Source: an uncultured Lachnospiraceae bacterium
Lineage (GTDB): Bacteria; Bacillota; Clostridia; Lachnospirales; Lachnospiraceae
NCBI GenBank assembly: GCA_947165275.1
Contig: CAMUZQ010000012.1
Location: forward strand, 1-48,139
Direction of reading: 5' to 3'
DNA: 48,139 bases
The notes beneath the pieces were generated by a model that did not search any database, was not told the origin of the DNA, and was given only the letters and a program-made list of their open reading frames with translations. Shown here one piece after another: positions 1 to 9,291 of the stretch (within the stretch, counting starts at the first letter, position 1; each line of letters starts with the position of its first letter). Position numbers and translations under genes: made by a program.

Positions 1-4
1 CGTG

Positions 5-55
5 CTCCGCGGAACGCGGAGTTCTTGCGCGAAATTCCTATTTCTCGCGCAAGAA
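5..55. repeat. Two abutting perfect hairpins at the left edge
   Basis: A 7-bp stem (5-11 CTCCGCG with 15-21 CGCGGAG, loop GAA) is followed with no gap by an 11-bp stem (22-32 TTCTTGCGCGA with 45-55 TCGCGCAAGAA, 12-nt loop). No T-run follows on the + strand, so it is not a normal rho-independent terminator for + strand transcription. It could be the leader RNA of the secreted protein at 155, the end of an upstream gene outside the window, or a dispersed intergenic repeat. The rest of 56-140 shows nothing I can name. Confidence 0.55.
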
Positions 56-154
56 TCCATCAAATCAAACGCGGCCGACGGCGCGGGCATGGGTACTTAC
101 AGGTAAGCCGCACTGCTTTGCAGAGGGCAAACAAAACAAAAAAGGAGGTAATAA

Positions 155-1993
155 ATGGTAAAAAGAAAGTTTCTGACAAAACTTATGGCTGCAACGATAG
201 TTGCGACCATGCTGGTTACACCCACAGCGGCATTTGCGGAGGGCAATGAAGAGCCCGTCGAGAATGTGGGAGAAGGGGATCCGGAGCCTGAGCCCCAGGT
301 GGAAGAAGGCGGCGGTGAACCCAAAGCTGAGGAGGTAAGCAGTGAACCGGTAGAATCAGGAGAGGAGATAAGCAGTGAACCGGTAAAATCAGGAGAGGAG
401 GTAAGCAGTGAACCGGTAAAATCAGGAGAGGAGGCAGGCAGCGAAGTAGTAAAGTCCGGAGAGAGTACTGCTAATACTGCTGCAGAGTATATCGATGCCA
501 GAAATGAGGACGTCAATACGAAATTAGACGATGTCAAAGCTGAATCCGGTCAGGAGGCGGCAGTCCGGATCGATGCTGATAACCAGCATAAGGCAGAGGT
601 AAAGACCGGGAATGTCACCGGCAGCGAGGCGACAGCAGTCGTGATCAGGACTGATTCCCAGGGAAATGTCGATCTTACTGTAGATGGTAAGACTGAGTCC
701 AAGGGTGTCGACTTATTATCAGTGGCCAAGGGCAACAGTGATGTGACTGTCAGGCTGGACGGTGAGGTTAAGTCTGATAATACCGGCATCATAGCCATGT
801 CAGGCTCGTTCAATAATACCAGAAGTATTGATGTGGATCCCTCAGCTGAGCCTGATAAAAGCATGACAGCCATCATGGTCGACGGAGATATAAACGCCGG
901 ACAGGTCGGTGTGATGGCTGTTGCGGCAAAGAGTGGTCAGACTCTTCTCAACATCAAGGGAAATGTAAGCGCGAACAGCAGTGTTGCCCTGTCTACTACT
1001 GCATTATATGGCGGATATAATGATATTGCTGTTAAAGGAAACGTAACAGCAGGAGGATCCCCTGCCGTGAGCATGCAGGCTGATGAAGATGCCGCTCACA
1101 ATAATATAGTCATAGGCGGTGATGTCAAGGCCGGAGATTTAGGCGTTTTGATGACAGCGGACGGAAACGGGACGAAGAATGAGATCGTCATAGAGGGAAC
1201 CCTTTCAGCTGAAAAGACGGCTGTAGCAAGTAATGATTCATCAAAAAACACTATCACTGTCTGGAAGATAGAAACAGCTGATGATTCCATGCCCTTCGCC
1301 ACAACGACTGACGGCGGAGCTACACTTGTACAGGATGAAAGTGTCGAACAGAACATCCAGTACATAATCAGGGTCAATCAGACCGAAGGCGCTACTTTAA
1401 AGGCTACCGATGCAAACGGGAATCCTCTTGCGACGGTTACAGGCATTGACGGGAGAGCCCTTGAATATGCTCATGAGGGTGAGAAGGTCCTGCTTAAGAT
1501 CGATGTCGATGACCATTACAGGCTTGATGCGGCATACGGTGATGACGGCAGGCAGCTTGAGCTGGTAAAGGATGGTAACGGTAATTATTACATCAACGTA
1601 CCCAAGTACGGCGGAGTTTCCTTCTCGGTCAAGCTTACACATGTCAAGCATCATAAGCATAAGGATAAGGACAAGGATAAGGATAAGAACAAGAATAATA
1701 ACCCTGCCGCATCCTACGTCCTTACAGACAGCGCTGCTGTAATTCTCATAAATTCGGCAGCACCGGGAAGCGCGGTCACTCTTTCAGGCCTTTCCGGAAC
1801 AGGACTTTCGGCATCTGTTGTGCAGTCTCTTCTTTTAAAGCGCAATATAGCCGTTACCGTAACCTTCATGTTTAACGGTGTATTGTATAAGGTGATCATA
1901 CCTGCAGGAGCGGATCTCACGCCTCTGATCGATGCTACAGGCTGTATCAGCTTTGCAGCCCTGGCGCAGACCTATGGCATGACACCGGTATGA
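155..1993 (+). CDS. Secreted repeat-containing protein of unknown function
   Basis: 612 residues, with a strong AGGAGGT ribosome binding site at 143-149 placed 5 nt before the ATG. The N-terminus is a typical signal peptide: KRK, a hydrophobic stretch, then an Ala-x-Ala-like cleavage region near residue 28. An acidic segment follows, with four 11-residue repeats of the EEVSSEPVKSG type (residues about 59-102). Residues about 125-410 are rich in short beta-strand-like units with N/G/D turns, suggesting a beta-helix or stacked beta structure. A Lys/His/Asp-rich linker near residues 500-520 precedes a small C-terminal domain of about 90 residues. There is no LPXTG motif or C-terminal membrane anchor, so the protein is probably released or held non-covalently. 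I do not recognise the family. A terminator lies shortly downstream, so the gene is probably monocistronic. Confidence 0.85.
   Translation: MVKRKFLTKLMAATIVATMLVTPTAAFAEGNEEPVENVGEGDPEPEPQVEEGGGEPKAEEVSSEPVESGEEISSEPVKSGEEVSSEPVKSGEEAGSEVVKSGESTANTAAEYIDARNEDVNTKLDDVKAESGQEAAVRIDADNQHKAEVKTGNVTGSEATAVVIRTDSQGNVDLTVDGKTESKGVDLLSVAKGNSDVTVRLDGEVKSDNTGIIAMSGSFNNTRSIDVDPSAEPDKSMTAIMVDGDINAGQVGVMAVAAKSGQTLLNIKGNVSANSSVALSTTALYGGYNDIAVKGNVTAGGSPAVSMQADEDAAHNNIVIGGDVKAGDLGVLMTADGNGTKNEIVIEGTLSAEKTAVASNDSSKNTITVWKIETADDSMPFATTTDGGATLVQDESVEQNIQYIIRVNQTEGATLKATDANGNPLATVTGIDGRALEYAHEGEKVLLKIDVDDHYRLDAAYGDDGRQLELVKDGNGNYYINVPKYGGVSFSVKLTHVKHHKHKDKDKDKDKNKNNNPAASYVLTDSAAVILINSAAPGSAVTLSGLSGTGLSASVVQSLLLKRNIAVTVTFMFNGVLYKVIIPAGADLTPLIDATGCISFAALAQTYGMTPV
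329..460 (+). repeat. 33-bp in-frame tandem repeat, four copies
   Basis: Copies start at 329, 362, 395 and 428. The first three are nearly identical and the fourth has diverged. Each encodes one 11-residue EE(V/I)SSEPV(K/E)SG unit of the secreted protein. The unit keeps the reading frame, so copy-number change would alter the length of the stalk without breaking the gene. Confidence 0.9.
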
Positions 1994-2065
1994 CTGAAAG
2001 CATGACTGCCGGTTTTCTGATGGGAAACAGGGATCTGTAATAAAGGAAGTCCGGCTGATACAGGA

Positions 2066-2105
2066 ACATCGGGCACAGGATAAAACCTGCTGCCCGATGT
2101 TTTTT
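2066..2105 (+). terminator. Rho-independent terminator after the secreted repeat protein
   Basis: The stem is ACATCGGGCA (2066-2075) with TGCCCGATGT (2091-2100), with extra pairing inside the loop, followed directly by five more T. It should end transcription of the gene at 155-1993. Confidence 0.9.
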
Positions 2106-2127
2106 ATGGATCCGGCTAAAGCATTTA

Positions 2128-2157
2128 TTGAGTATCATGTCCGTTTTATGGTATGAT
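2128..2157 (+). promoter_or_regulatory. Probable sigma-A promoter of the symporter gene
   Basis: TTGAGT (2128-2133) and TATGAT (2152-2157) are separated by 18 bp, between the upstream terminator and the symporter start. The roughly 75-nt leader that follows (2165-2230) shows no structure I can assign. Confidence 0.6.
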
Positions 2158-2244
2158 ATCAGAGGCGGTCTTTCATAGCCCTCAGGCTTAAGGAGGCTGT
2201 GAGAAAAAACCTGTATCATCAGGGCAGAAAAGGAGATGTATGGA

Positions 2245-3897
2245 ATGGGAGACAGTATAACAGTTAAATGCAGTACTGAAAAGCTCTCTGAGGCAATGGA
2301 TTTCCTGAGGGAGGGTCTGAAAAAGAAAAAGGTTCCCTCAAAGGAGATCGCAAAAACACTGCTCACTTCAGAGGAGGTTTTTACAAGACTTGTGGCAAAT
2401 GCGCCTGACAGCGCAGAGGAAATGAAGATCAATATCGGAGGAATACTCGGAAATGTCGAGATTTCCTTCAGGGCAAAGGGAACACCCTTCGAAGCTGCGG
2501 ACATAGAGCAGGAGCTGTTGTTTGAACAGGAGGATGAGGAAGCAAATGCCGCGTTGCGCAAGATGATAAATAAGATCCTGGGCGACAACCTCCAGATAAA
2601 GAACAGCGGTGATGTGAATACGGTGGTGATCACCGTGAGAAAATCGCATTACGCCGGACTTGTATATACTGTTTCCGCTCTGGTGCTCGGTATACTGACA
2701 GGATTGCTCATCCAGCACTTCTGCCCCGAGGCTGTATCGGATAAGATAAGCTCGGATATCTTCATTCCGATATATACAGTATTTATGAACACGCTGAAGT
2801 TTATAGTAGCGCCCCTTGTTTTCTTCTCCATAGCATCAAGTATTGCTGATTTCGGAGATATCAAGGCTTTTGGAAGGATAGCCCTGAAGGTTGTGATCCT
2901 GTATGTGCTCACCTCTGCGATAGCGATCTGTATAGGCTATCTGGCTTACAGGATATTCCCTATAGGCGATACTTCACTTGAGGCGGCGGTTTCTGCAGAA
3001 GCTGCGGAATCAACCCTTGCAAAGGGAGAAGGGGTGGAGATTTCCATTAAGGACACCCTGGTCGGTATCGTTCCTTCCGATATAGTGACTCCTTTCCAGA
3101 AGTCCGACATGCTGCAGATCATATTTATTGCGGTGATACTGGGCCTTGCTGCTTCGGCTCTGTCTCAGAAATTTCCGCTCGGGCGGGAGATCCTTGCAAC
3201 CTTTAATGCGATCTTTTCAAAGATCACGTCGACTGTTGTGATATTCATACCGCTTATAGTTTTCTGTTCCATGGCAAAAATGATGATAGCCATGGATATC
3301 AAGGATCTGATCAATGTATTCGTATGGCTGCCGGTAATATATTTCGGCGATCTGCTCATGATGGTCGTGTATATCCTTCTGCTTCTGTTGTTTACAGGAT
3401 TGAACCCGTTCAAATTCCTGAAAAAATATTATCCTGCGATGGTTTCGGCCTTCGTCTTTGCCTCCAGTAATGTTGCCCTGCCTACATCCATAAAGCAGTG
3501 CGATGAGCTTGGAGTCTCTCCGAAAGCCTATTCCTTCACTCTCCCTATGGGAGCAACGATAAATATGGACGGCAGCTGTATCACATTGATGATAACCGCA
3601 CTTTTCTTCTCAAAGATATTCGGTATACATGTTAATGGAAGTGTCCTGCTGTCATTATTCATAGCCATCATAGTGCTTTCACTGGGAAGCCCCGGAATCC
3701 CCGGAGGAAATCTTGTATGTATAGCTCTGCTGGTGCCTCAGATAGGTATCCCGGCAGAGGCGATAAGCCTTATCATGGGTCTCTATCCATTGGTAGGAAT
3801 GATGCAGACCTGTGCCAATGTTACGGGTGATGCTGTAGTAACAACGATCGTTGCAAAGAGAGAAAAGCTTCTGGATGTGGAAAAGTTCAACAGCTGA
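2245..3897 (+). CDS. Dicarboxylate/amino acid:cation symporter (SLC1/DAACS) with N-terminal GHKL-like domain
   Basis: 550 residues. I prefer the ATG at 2245 because AGGAG at 2231-2235 is 9 nt upstream; the in-frame ATG at 2236 touches the AGGAG and is unlikely. Residues about 1-130 are soluble and resemble an RsbW-type (HATPase_c_2) fold: an EExxxxLxxNA segment that matches the N-box pattern and GTPFE in place of the usual DxGxPF. The remaining ~410 residues are a multi-pass SLC1 transporter. The hairpin motif SSNVALPTS is at 407-415 and the cation/substrate motif NMDGS at 440-444. It should import glutamate, aspartate, serine or C4-dicarboxylates with Na+ or H+; the exact substrate cannot be read from the sequence. 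The extra domain may sense nucleotide or bind a partner, which is inference. Promoter and terminator flank it as a single-gene unit. Confidence 0.9.
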   Translation: MGDSITVKCSTEKLSEAMDFLREGLKKKKVPSKEIAKTLLTSEEVFTRLVANAPDSAEEMKINIGGILGNVEISFRAKGTPFEAADIEQELLFEQEDEEANAALRKMINKILGDNLQIKNSGDVNTVVITVRKSHYAGLVYTVSALVLGILTGLLIQHFCPEAVSDKISSDIFIPIYTVFMNTLKFIVAPLVFFSIASSIADFGDIKAFGRIALKVVILYVLTSAIAICIGYLAYRIFPIGDTSLEAAVSAEAAESTLAKGEGVEISIKDTLVGIVPSDIVTPFQKSDMLQIIFIAVILGLAASALSQKFPLGREILATFNAIFSKITSTVVIFIPLIVFCSMAKMMIAMDIKDLINVFVWLPVIYFGDLLMMVVYILLLLLFTGLNPFKFLKKYYPAMVSAFVFASSNVALPTSIKQCDELGVSPKAYSFTLPMGATINMDGSCITLMITALFFSKIFGIHVNGSVLLSLFIAIIVLSLGSPGIPGGNLVCIALLVPQIGIPAEAISLIMGLYPLVGMMQTCANVTGDAVVTTIVAKREKLLDVEKFNS

Positions 3898-3935
3898 TCG
3901 ATCTATGGCATTATGATTTATCCGGATGCGACAAA

Positions 3936-3972
3936 GGGTGTCGAGAGGGTTATCTCCCGACACCCGTTATTT
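3936..3972 (+). terminator. Probable terminator after the symporter
   Basis: The stem GGGTGTCG (3936-3943) with CGACACCC (3958-3965) has additional GAG/CTC pairing inside. The following tract (GTTATTTA) is only moderately T-rich, so termination may be partial and allow read-through into the protease gene, whose start is about 20 nt downstream. Confidence 0.65.
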
Positions 3973-3992
3973 ACTGACAGGAGATGCTCAAC

Positions 3993-6900
3993 ATGAGAAG
4001 ACGAAAGATCAAAGGAGCCGGAAGACTGTTTGCCATTATGATGGCATTCTTTACCGCATTTTCGGGAACATCTGAATATTTCCTGAATACAGCTGAGGCA
4101 GCCGTATCTGCTGCAGATACGGATACCGGTGAGCTGAAGGGTATGCTCTCGGTAGGTACAGTGGTAAAGGATGACCTGAAGAATGACAGCACTCTTAAGG
4201 AGCTTTTGACAAAAAGAGATCTGCTTGCATCGGGATATGCGGGGGATAAAAGGCTGTCCGGCATCAGCAGCTCCTCAGGCAGTCTGGGAAGGTACGGATC
4301 ATCTGGCATGTCTGCCGAGTGGCTTTCCAATGTGCTTTACCAGGGCGACATCCTCCGGTCTGATTCCTTTGACGGATTTCTGACCTTATATAACGGCGGG
4401 GCCAATGCGGCAGTAATAGAGTCCGGTATCAATGAAATAGATGTACAGATGATACCTCTGTCAGATCTTGAAATCCCCGAAAAAGGCCGGGAGACGGATA
4501 TAAAGACATGGAATACCTCTTCAGGCTTTGCATACAGATTCATACAGCCTCAGGGCAGGGCCGGAAAAAAGCTGGAACTGAAGAGCAGGAATGCGATCCA
4601 TACGAAGCTTTTCGTGGTAGGAATACAGGGCGGCATGCTTTCAAAGGGCATAATGTATGAAAAGGATCATATACTTGATTTTGCCAGGTACCTGTCCTGC
4701 ATAGGAGGAGCTGAACCAAACAGCGCGAATCTTGCAAGCTACCTGGACTACATCAGGACCTTCTATGCCATAACCGGTACCGGAAACGGATATCCAAGCG
4801 GCTCTGCCGGTCAGATCACAGGAAGCGGGGATCAGAGCAGCAGCGGCAGCAGCCACAGATCGGGCTCGTCTTCTGATGACGACGATGACGATGACGATGA
4901 TGATGAGCCGGACAATGATCCAAAGGGACGCACGATAATGATATATCTGGATGGCGCGGATCTCATGGAAAGCGCTGTCCTGAACCTGTATACCATGCTC
5001 GTCGAGAGCGCGAAGGGCAGCATAGGTGAGGATAATCATATCATCATACTGACGGGCGGTTCCAAGGACGCATGGAAGAGAAACGACGGTAAATCATTGG
5101 ATGACTTTCTGTATGATACAAACGGGGTGCAGCAGAAGGGACTCGCTGCCTCGATCGGAACAACCAACCAGCTGTGGGAGCTTCGTGACGGCAGACTTAC
5201 GCTGCTCCAGGACGGTTTTAATGATAACGGATACATGACGCAGGGGGCAAATCTCGCTGCATTTATAAAAGCAGTAAAGGACAGATACCCTGATTCCTCA
5301 ATGTATGATCTCATCATGTGGGATCACGGCGGCGGACCGGAGGGCGGCTTTGGTCTTGATACGAGGATGAAGGACAGCAACGCAATGTCGCTGGTTGACA
5401 TGACGAATGCGATCAGGGACAGCGGGATAAAATTCGATCTCATATTGTTTGATGCCTGTTTGATGTCAAATGCCGAGGTTGCTCTGGCACTTTCTCCTCA
5501 TACAAGCTATCTTGTGCTTTCAGAGCAGACATTCCCCGGAAAGGGTTTGAATACAGGTTATATCAATGTCATATCCGGGCTTGTAAAGGATAATAATGTC
5601 GATACGAAAAAATATTCCCGGAATATAATCCAGGCTACGATCGATACATATGAGACAGTTGACGGGGAAGATGCGATACTGGCCCTCATAGATTCTGAAA
5701 AGGTAAGAGGCGGGCTTGCAGAAGCCCTGGAAACTTTCTCCTCTGCGCTGATGGGTGTGCTGAAAAGAAATGATCACGCCACCCTTGAGACGATACTCAA
5801 GATAAGAAAGGCATACACATATCCCGAGGTAAGGGCCAATGATGCCGGTACAAATGATCTGATAGATGTGCAGGGTTTTTGTGAGGCTTTGATGGATAAT
5901 TATGGCGGTGAGCTTAAAACAAAGGATCCTGCATTGTATGCTGCCTGTGAAAAGCTGAGAAAAGCAGCGCAGGAAAGTATTCTGTACAAACAGGTATCAG
6001 TGAATGACGAGAGGAAAAACGGGAGCAGGGATCTGGCGGTTGGTACTGAGCCTCAAGGCATAAGCATGTATTTTCCGACCTTTCAAAAGACTGTGGTACC
6101 TATAGGCAAGACCGACGGATCCACAGATCAGATCCTTAATCTGATCAGCGCATACAGCAGCAGCGAAAGCCTGGATTCCTACGGCAAGGCGATCGCAGCT
6201 TACGGGCTGTGGTTAAAAGCAGGACAAATACTCGGGAATGACACCTTCTGGAATGATGACACAGGTAAGGATGAGGATGCTGTGAAGAGAGGGCTATATG
6301 ACTCGCAAGGCGGCTGGTCCGTACAGGAGCTTCAGGATGCAAGCGGTCTGACCGGGGAGGAGATCGATCGTATATTAGAGTCTCAGATAAGGAACAGGAT
6401 AAGAAAAGAAAAGATATCTGTGCAGGATATATATGACGATGAAGATGTCCTGATCCAGAAGGCTCTGAAGGTTTCACAGATCGATCCGGATCTTGTGGAC
6501 CGTGTCGAGACCCAGATGTATATATGCGAAAAGGATTCCCAGGGAAATATAGTGAAGACAAAGGACGGTAAGGATGTGTCGATCTCCATGGGAAGAAGCA
6601 ATATGTATGCCACAGATGTGGAGAAAGAACGGGGAGCGGACGGCAGAGGCACTGCAAATGCCACGATTAATAAATTTGACAATAAGTGGCTGGTTCTTGA
6701 CGGCAGAGTGGTCAGCTATTATGATACCGAGATCCGTTCAATAGACGGCGTGAATTACAGGATGGGAGTGATACCTGTGGCGTACTGGCTGCAGAAGAGG
6801 GTTGGAGATGAAACCGACAGCACGCTTAAGGCGGCCATAGAAAACAACAAGGTCCAGGTCGGAGTATTGGAAGTCAGGTTCAGACTCGGATCAGATAACA

Positions 6901-8201
6901 ATTATGAATCTACAGGAACTGTCTGGGATTTCAGGAAGGTTAGTGACGCAAGCCTGGCCATGTCGGGTTATACCATAGCAAAAAATGAGATATATGAGCT
7001 TCTGGCAGGCTTTGATAACGGAAAGGATGTCGATTCCCTCAGATCGATAGGGGTCATTCAGTCAAATGGTTCAAATATGCAAACAGTGCAGTTCGCTACG
7101 GTGAATGCACTCGACACAGGATATAATATCGTGGATGCATATGAGACAAGATATCCTCTTGAAGAGGCCTATTTCGCCAAAAACGACCCGAGGAATCTGG
7201 ATGATTTCTATTATGAGCTGACTGCTGAAGAAAAGGAGACTGCCGTTGCAGTGCCCTATGCCTCCAAAAACACCTCAGACCAGAGCGGTCTGGATGGAAG
7301 CTACAGCGACAGGACTGTCAAGTCAGCCGGAAACACATCACCAGCTGTGAAAACAGAACCCCGGGCAAAGGTCACGGGAGACAATATAGGGATCACTGCA
7401 GGAGCAGCAACGGTTACCGATACGGCCGCAAAGGCAGCTGCTGATACCGCGGCGGATCCGGCAAAGGAAAGCAAACCGGCGGCAGTAAGTACTGCGGCAG
7501 CAGACAGCAAACCGGCAGAAGAAGGCAAACCGGCAGAAGAAGGCAAACCGGCAGCAGACAGCACGGCGACAGCGGCATCAGGAGATACAGCAGGAAGCGA
7601 TGCACCGGCAGACAGCAACGCAGCATCAGACAGCAATGCGGCAGCAGCAGAAAGTGATACAGCTGCAGCAGGCAGCGATGCAGCAGCAGACAGCGAGGCA
7701 GCGGCAGCAGAAAGTGATGCTGCAGAAGGAAGCGATACAGCTGCAGCAGACAGCAATACACCGGCAGGCAGCGATGCACCGGCAGACAGCGACGTAGCAG
7801 CAGACAGTAACGCAGCGGCAGCAGAAAGTGATGCAGCTGCAGGAGGCAGTACAGCGGCAGCAGACAGTGATACAGCATCAGGCAGTGCTGCTGATGCGGC
7901 AGCAGGGAGCGAGGCACCGGCGGAGGGCTCTGTATCAGCAGGAGGCGGGGAGAGCCAGCCTTCGTCTGAGGGAGATGGGGCAGACCCGGAAGATCATGAG
8001 GATGCGGCCCTGCCTGAGGAGAATTCTGATCCGGCAGACAATGGCGGAAGTGATGATGCCTGCGGTGATGATGCCTGCAGTGAGAATAAAAACGGAGAAG
8101 ATGACGGCGATGATTCATCCGAAGATGATGGATCCGGTGATGATGACAGCGATGATGACGGAGATGATGATTCCGAAGACGACGATGAAAATGAGGACTG
8201 A
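3993..8201 (+). CDS. Secreted clostripain-family (peptidase C11) cysteine protease, very large
   Basis: About 1402 residues from the ATG at 3993, which sits 9 nt after AGGAG (3979-3983); the in-frame ATG at 3984 abuts the AGGAG. A signal peptide covers about residues 1-35. The protease domain begins near residue 308 (RTIMIYLDGADL). It carries the catalytic His in WDHGGG (H445) and the catalytic Cys in FDACLMS (C489), the C11 signature pair. The family cleaves mainly after Arg or Lys. A run of about ten Asp residues precedes the catalytic domain. The last ~300 residues are Ala/Ser/Asp/Glu low complexity, with PAEEGK and AAAESDAA units and an extremely acidic end. There is no sortase motif or C-terminal hydrophobic helix. 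The family usually matures by self-cleavage. No terminator is visible before moaA 58 nt downstream, so this gene may be co-transcribed with the Mo operon. Confidence 0.92.
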   Translation: MRRRKIKGAGRLFAIMMAFFTAFSGTSEYFLNTAEAAVSAADTDTGELKGMLSVGTVVKDDLKNDSTLKELLTKRDLLASGYAGDKRLSGISSSSGSLGRYGSSGMSAEWLSNVLYQGDILRSDSFDGFLTLYNGGANAAVIESGINEIDVQMIPLSDLEIPEKGRETDIKTWNTSSGFAYRFIQPQGRAGKKLELKSRNAIHTKLFVVGIQGGMLSKGIMYEKDHILDFARYLSCIGGAEPNSANLASYLDYIRTFYAITGTGNGYPSGSAGQITGSGDQSSSGSSHRSGSSSDDDDDDDDDDEPDNDPKGRTIMIYLDGADLMESAVLNLYTMLVESAKGSIGEDNHIIILTGGSKDAWKRNDGKSLDDFLYDTNGVQQKGLAASIGTTNQLWELRDGRLTLLQDGFNDNGYMTQGANLAAFIKAVKDRYPDSSMYDLIMWDHGGGPEGGFGLDTRMKDSNAMSLVDMTNAIRDSGIKFDLILFDACLMSNAEVALALSPHTSYLVLSEQTFPGKGLNTGYINVISGLVKDNNVDTKKYSRNIIQATIDTYETVDGEDAILALIDSEKVRGGLAEALETFSSALMGVLKRNDHATLETILKIRKAYTYPEVRANDAGTNDLIDVQGFCEALMDNYGGELKTKDPALYAACEKLRKAAQESILYKQVSVNDERKNGSRDLAVGTEPQGISMYFPTFQKTVVPIGKTDGSTDQILNLISAYSSSESLDSYGKAIAAYGLWLKAGQILGNDTFWNDDTGKDEDAVKRGLYDSQGGWSVQELQDASGLTGEEIDRILESQIRNRIRKEKISVQDIYDDEDVLIQKALKVSQIDPDLVDRVETQMYICEKDSQGNIVKTKDGKDVSISMGRSNMYATDVEKERGADGRGTANATINKFDNKWLVLDGRVVSYYDTEIRSIDGVNYRMGVIPVAYWLQKRVGDETDSTLKAAIENNKVQVGVLEVRFRLGSDNNYESTGTVWDFRKVSDASLAMSGYTIAKNEIYELLAGFDNGKDVDSLRSIGVIQSNGSNMQTVQFATVNALDTGYNIVDAYETRYPLEEAYFAKNDPRNLDDFYYELTAEEKETAVAVPYASKNTSDQSGLDGSYSDRTVKSAGNTSPAVKTEPRAKVTGDNIGITAGAATVTDTAAKAAADTAADPAKESKPAAVSTAAADSKPAEEGKPAEEGKPAADSTATAASGDTAGSDAPADSNAASDSNAAAAESDTAAAGSDAAADSEAAAAESDAAEGSDTAAADSNTPAGSDAPADSDVAADSNAAAAESDAAAGGSTAAADSDTASGSAADAAAGSEAPAEGSVSAGGGESQPSSEGDGADPEDHEDAALPEENSDPADNGGSDDACGDDACSENKNGEDDGDDSSEDDGSGDDDSDDDGDDDSEDDDENED

Positions 8202-8259
8202 CAGGGCATAAAGGTGTCAGGCTCATGCTGTCTGAAAAGCTGACTCAAGTGATTTTGAA

Positions 8260-9276
8260 ATGAAGGACAGATACGGAAGGGAAATCGATTATTTAAGAAT
8301 ATCAGTCACGGACCGGTGCAATCTGAGATGCCGCTATTGCATGCCCCGGGATATAGCTTCTATTCCCATGAAGGATATACTCACTTTTGAAGAGATAGTG
8401 ATGACTGCGCGCTCAGCCGCAGAGCTTGGCATATCAAGGATAAAGATCACCGGAGGAGAGCCTCTGGTGCGGAGAGATGTCTGTCATCTGATCAGCATGC
8501 TGAAGAAGATCCCCGGGATCGAGCAGGTGACACTCACAACAAACGGCATACTGCTTAAGGAGTATCTGGATGAGATTCTGGCTGCGGGGACAGACAGTAT
8601 AAATGTCAGCCTTGACACACTCGATCCTGTCAGGTATCAGAAAATAACCGGCTTCGATAAGCTTGAGTCAGTCCTGTCCGGACTGAAGCTTGCAGTAAAC
8701 AGAAATATTCAGGTAAAGATCAATGCGGTATCCGCAGACTGGAACAGCTCCTTCGGCAGTCCTGTTTCAGATGACAGCTCCCATATTCATGAAGATATAA
8801 AGGCCCTGATCGGACTGGCAGAAATTATGCCTGTGGATGTCCGTTTTATTGAGCTTATGCCCATCGGATACGGAAAGAGCTTTCCAGGTATCCCGCATGA
8901 TCTGCTGATCAGGGAGATAAAGGATATTTACGGCGGGATGAGAAGGATCAGCCGGCATGGCAACGGACCTGCAGTGTATTACACCATACCGGGGTATCGC
9001 GGGAATATTGGGTTTATCAGTGCCATACACGGAAGATTCTGCTCGGGATGCAACCGTATCAGACTGACTTCAAAGGGGTACCTGAAAAGCTGTCTGTGCT
9101 ATGATACGGGTGTTGATATAAAGGGGATATTAAGAGGGGATGCATCCGGGGTTCTGAAGCATGAGGAGCTGTGTCGTGCTCTGGAGCAGTGTATATTGTC
9201 AAAACCGGATTCACATTCCTTCACACAAACAGAAAAGATAACTGAAAACCTGTCAATGTCGGCAATAGGTGGATAA
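8260..9276 (+). CDS. moaA: GTP 3',8-cyclase MoaA (radical SAM, molybdenum cofactor step 1)
   Basis: 338 residues, the normal length. The radical-SAM cluster is C20-x3-C24-x2-C27, the SAM-binding GGEP motif follows near residue 70, and the second cluster is C261-x2-C264-x13-C278. The chain ends in Gly-Gly, the MoaA C-terminal signature. It converts GTP to 3',8-cyclo-dihydro-GTP, the substrate of MoaC, which is encoded as part of the fusion at 16902-18467. The ATG at 8260 has no clear Shine-Dalgarno sequence, but the N-terminus matches the family, so I keep this start. A loop of about 20 residues near 155-175 looks like a lineage insertion. It is the first gene of the Mo operon. The 58-nt gap upstream is too short for a molybdenum-cofactor riboswitch. 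Confidence 0.95.
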   Translation: MKDRYGREIDYLRISVTDRCNLRCRYCMPRDIASIPMKDILTFEEIVMTARSAAELGISRIKITGGEPLVRRDVCHLISMLKKIPGIEQVTLTTNGILLKEYLDEILAAGTDSINVSLDTLDPVRYQKITGFDKLESVLSGLKLAVNRNIQVKINAVSADWNSSFGSPVSDDSSHIHEDIKALIGLAEIMPVDVRFIELMPIGYGKSFPGIPHDLLIREIKDIYGGMRRISRHGNGPAVYYTIPGYRGNIGFISAIHGRFCSGCNRIRLTSKGYLKSCLCYDTGVDIKGILRGDASGVLKHEELCRALEQCILSKPDSHSFTQTEKITENLSMSAIGG

Positions 9277-9291
9277 GGAGGTATCAAAAAA

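Noticed and set aside
7414-8226. Long minus-strand open frame of 270 codons opposite the protease tail
   Set aside because: It is a by-product of the repetitive Ala/Ser/Asp codons on the + strand; the product is Pro/Leu/His low complexity and there is no ribosome binding site.
8202-8259. Possible molybdenum-cofactor riboswitch before moaA
   Set aside because: The gap is only 58 nt and shows no long multi-stem structure; known Moco riboswitches are much longer.
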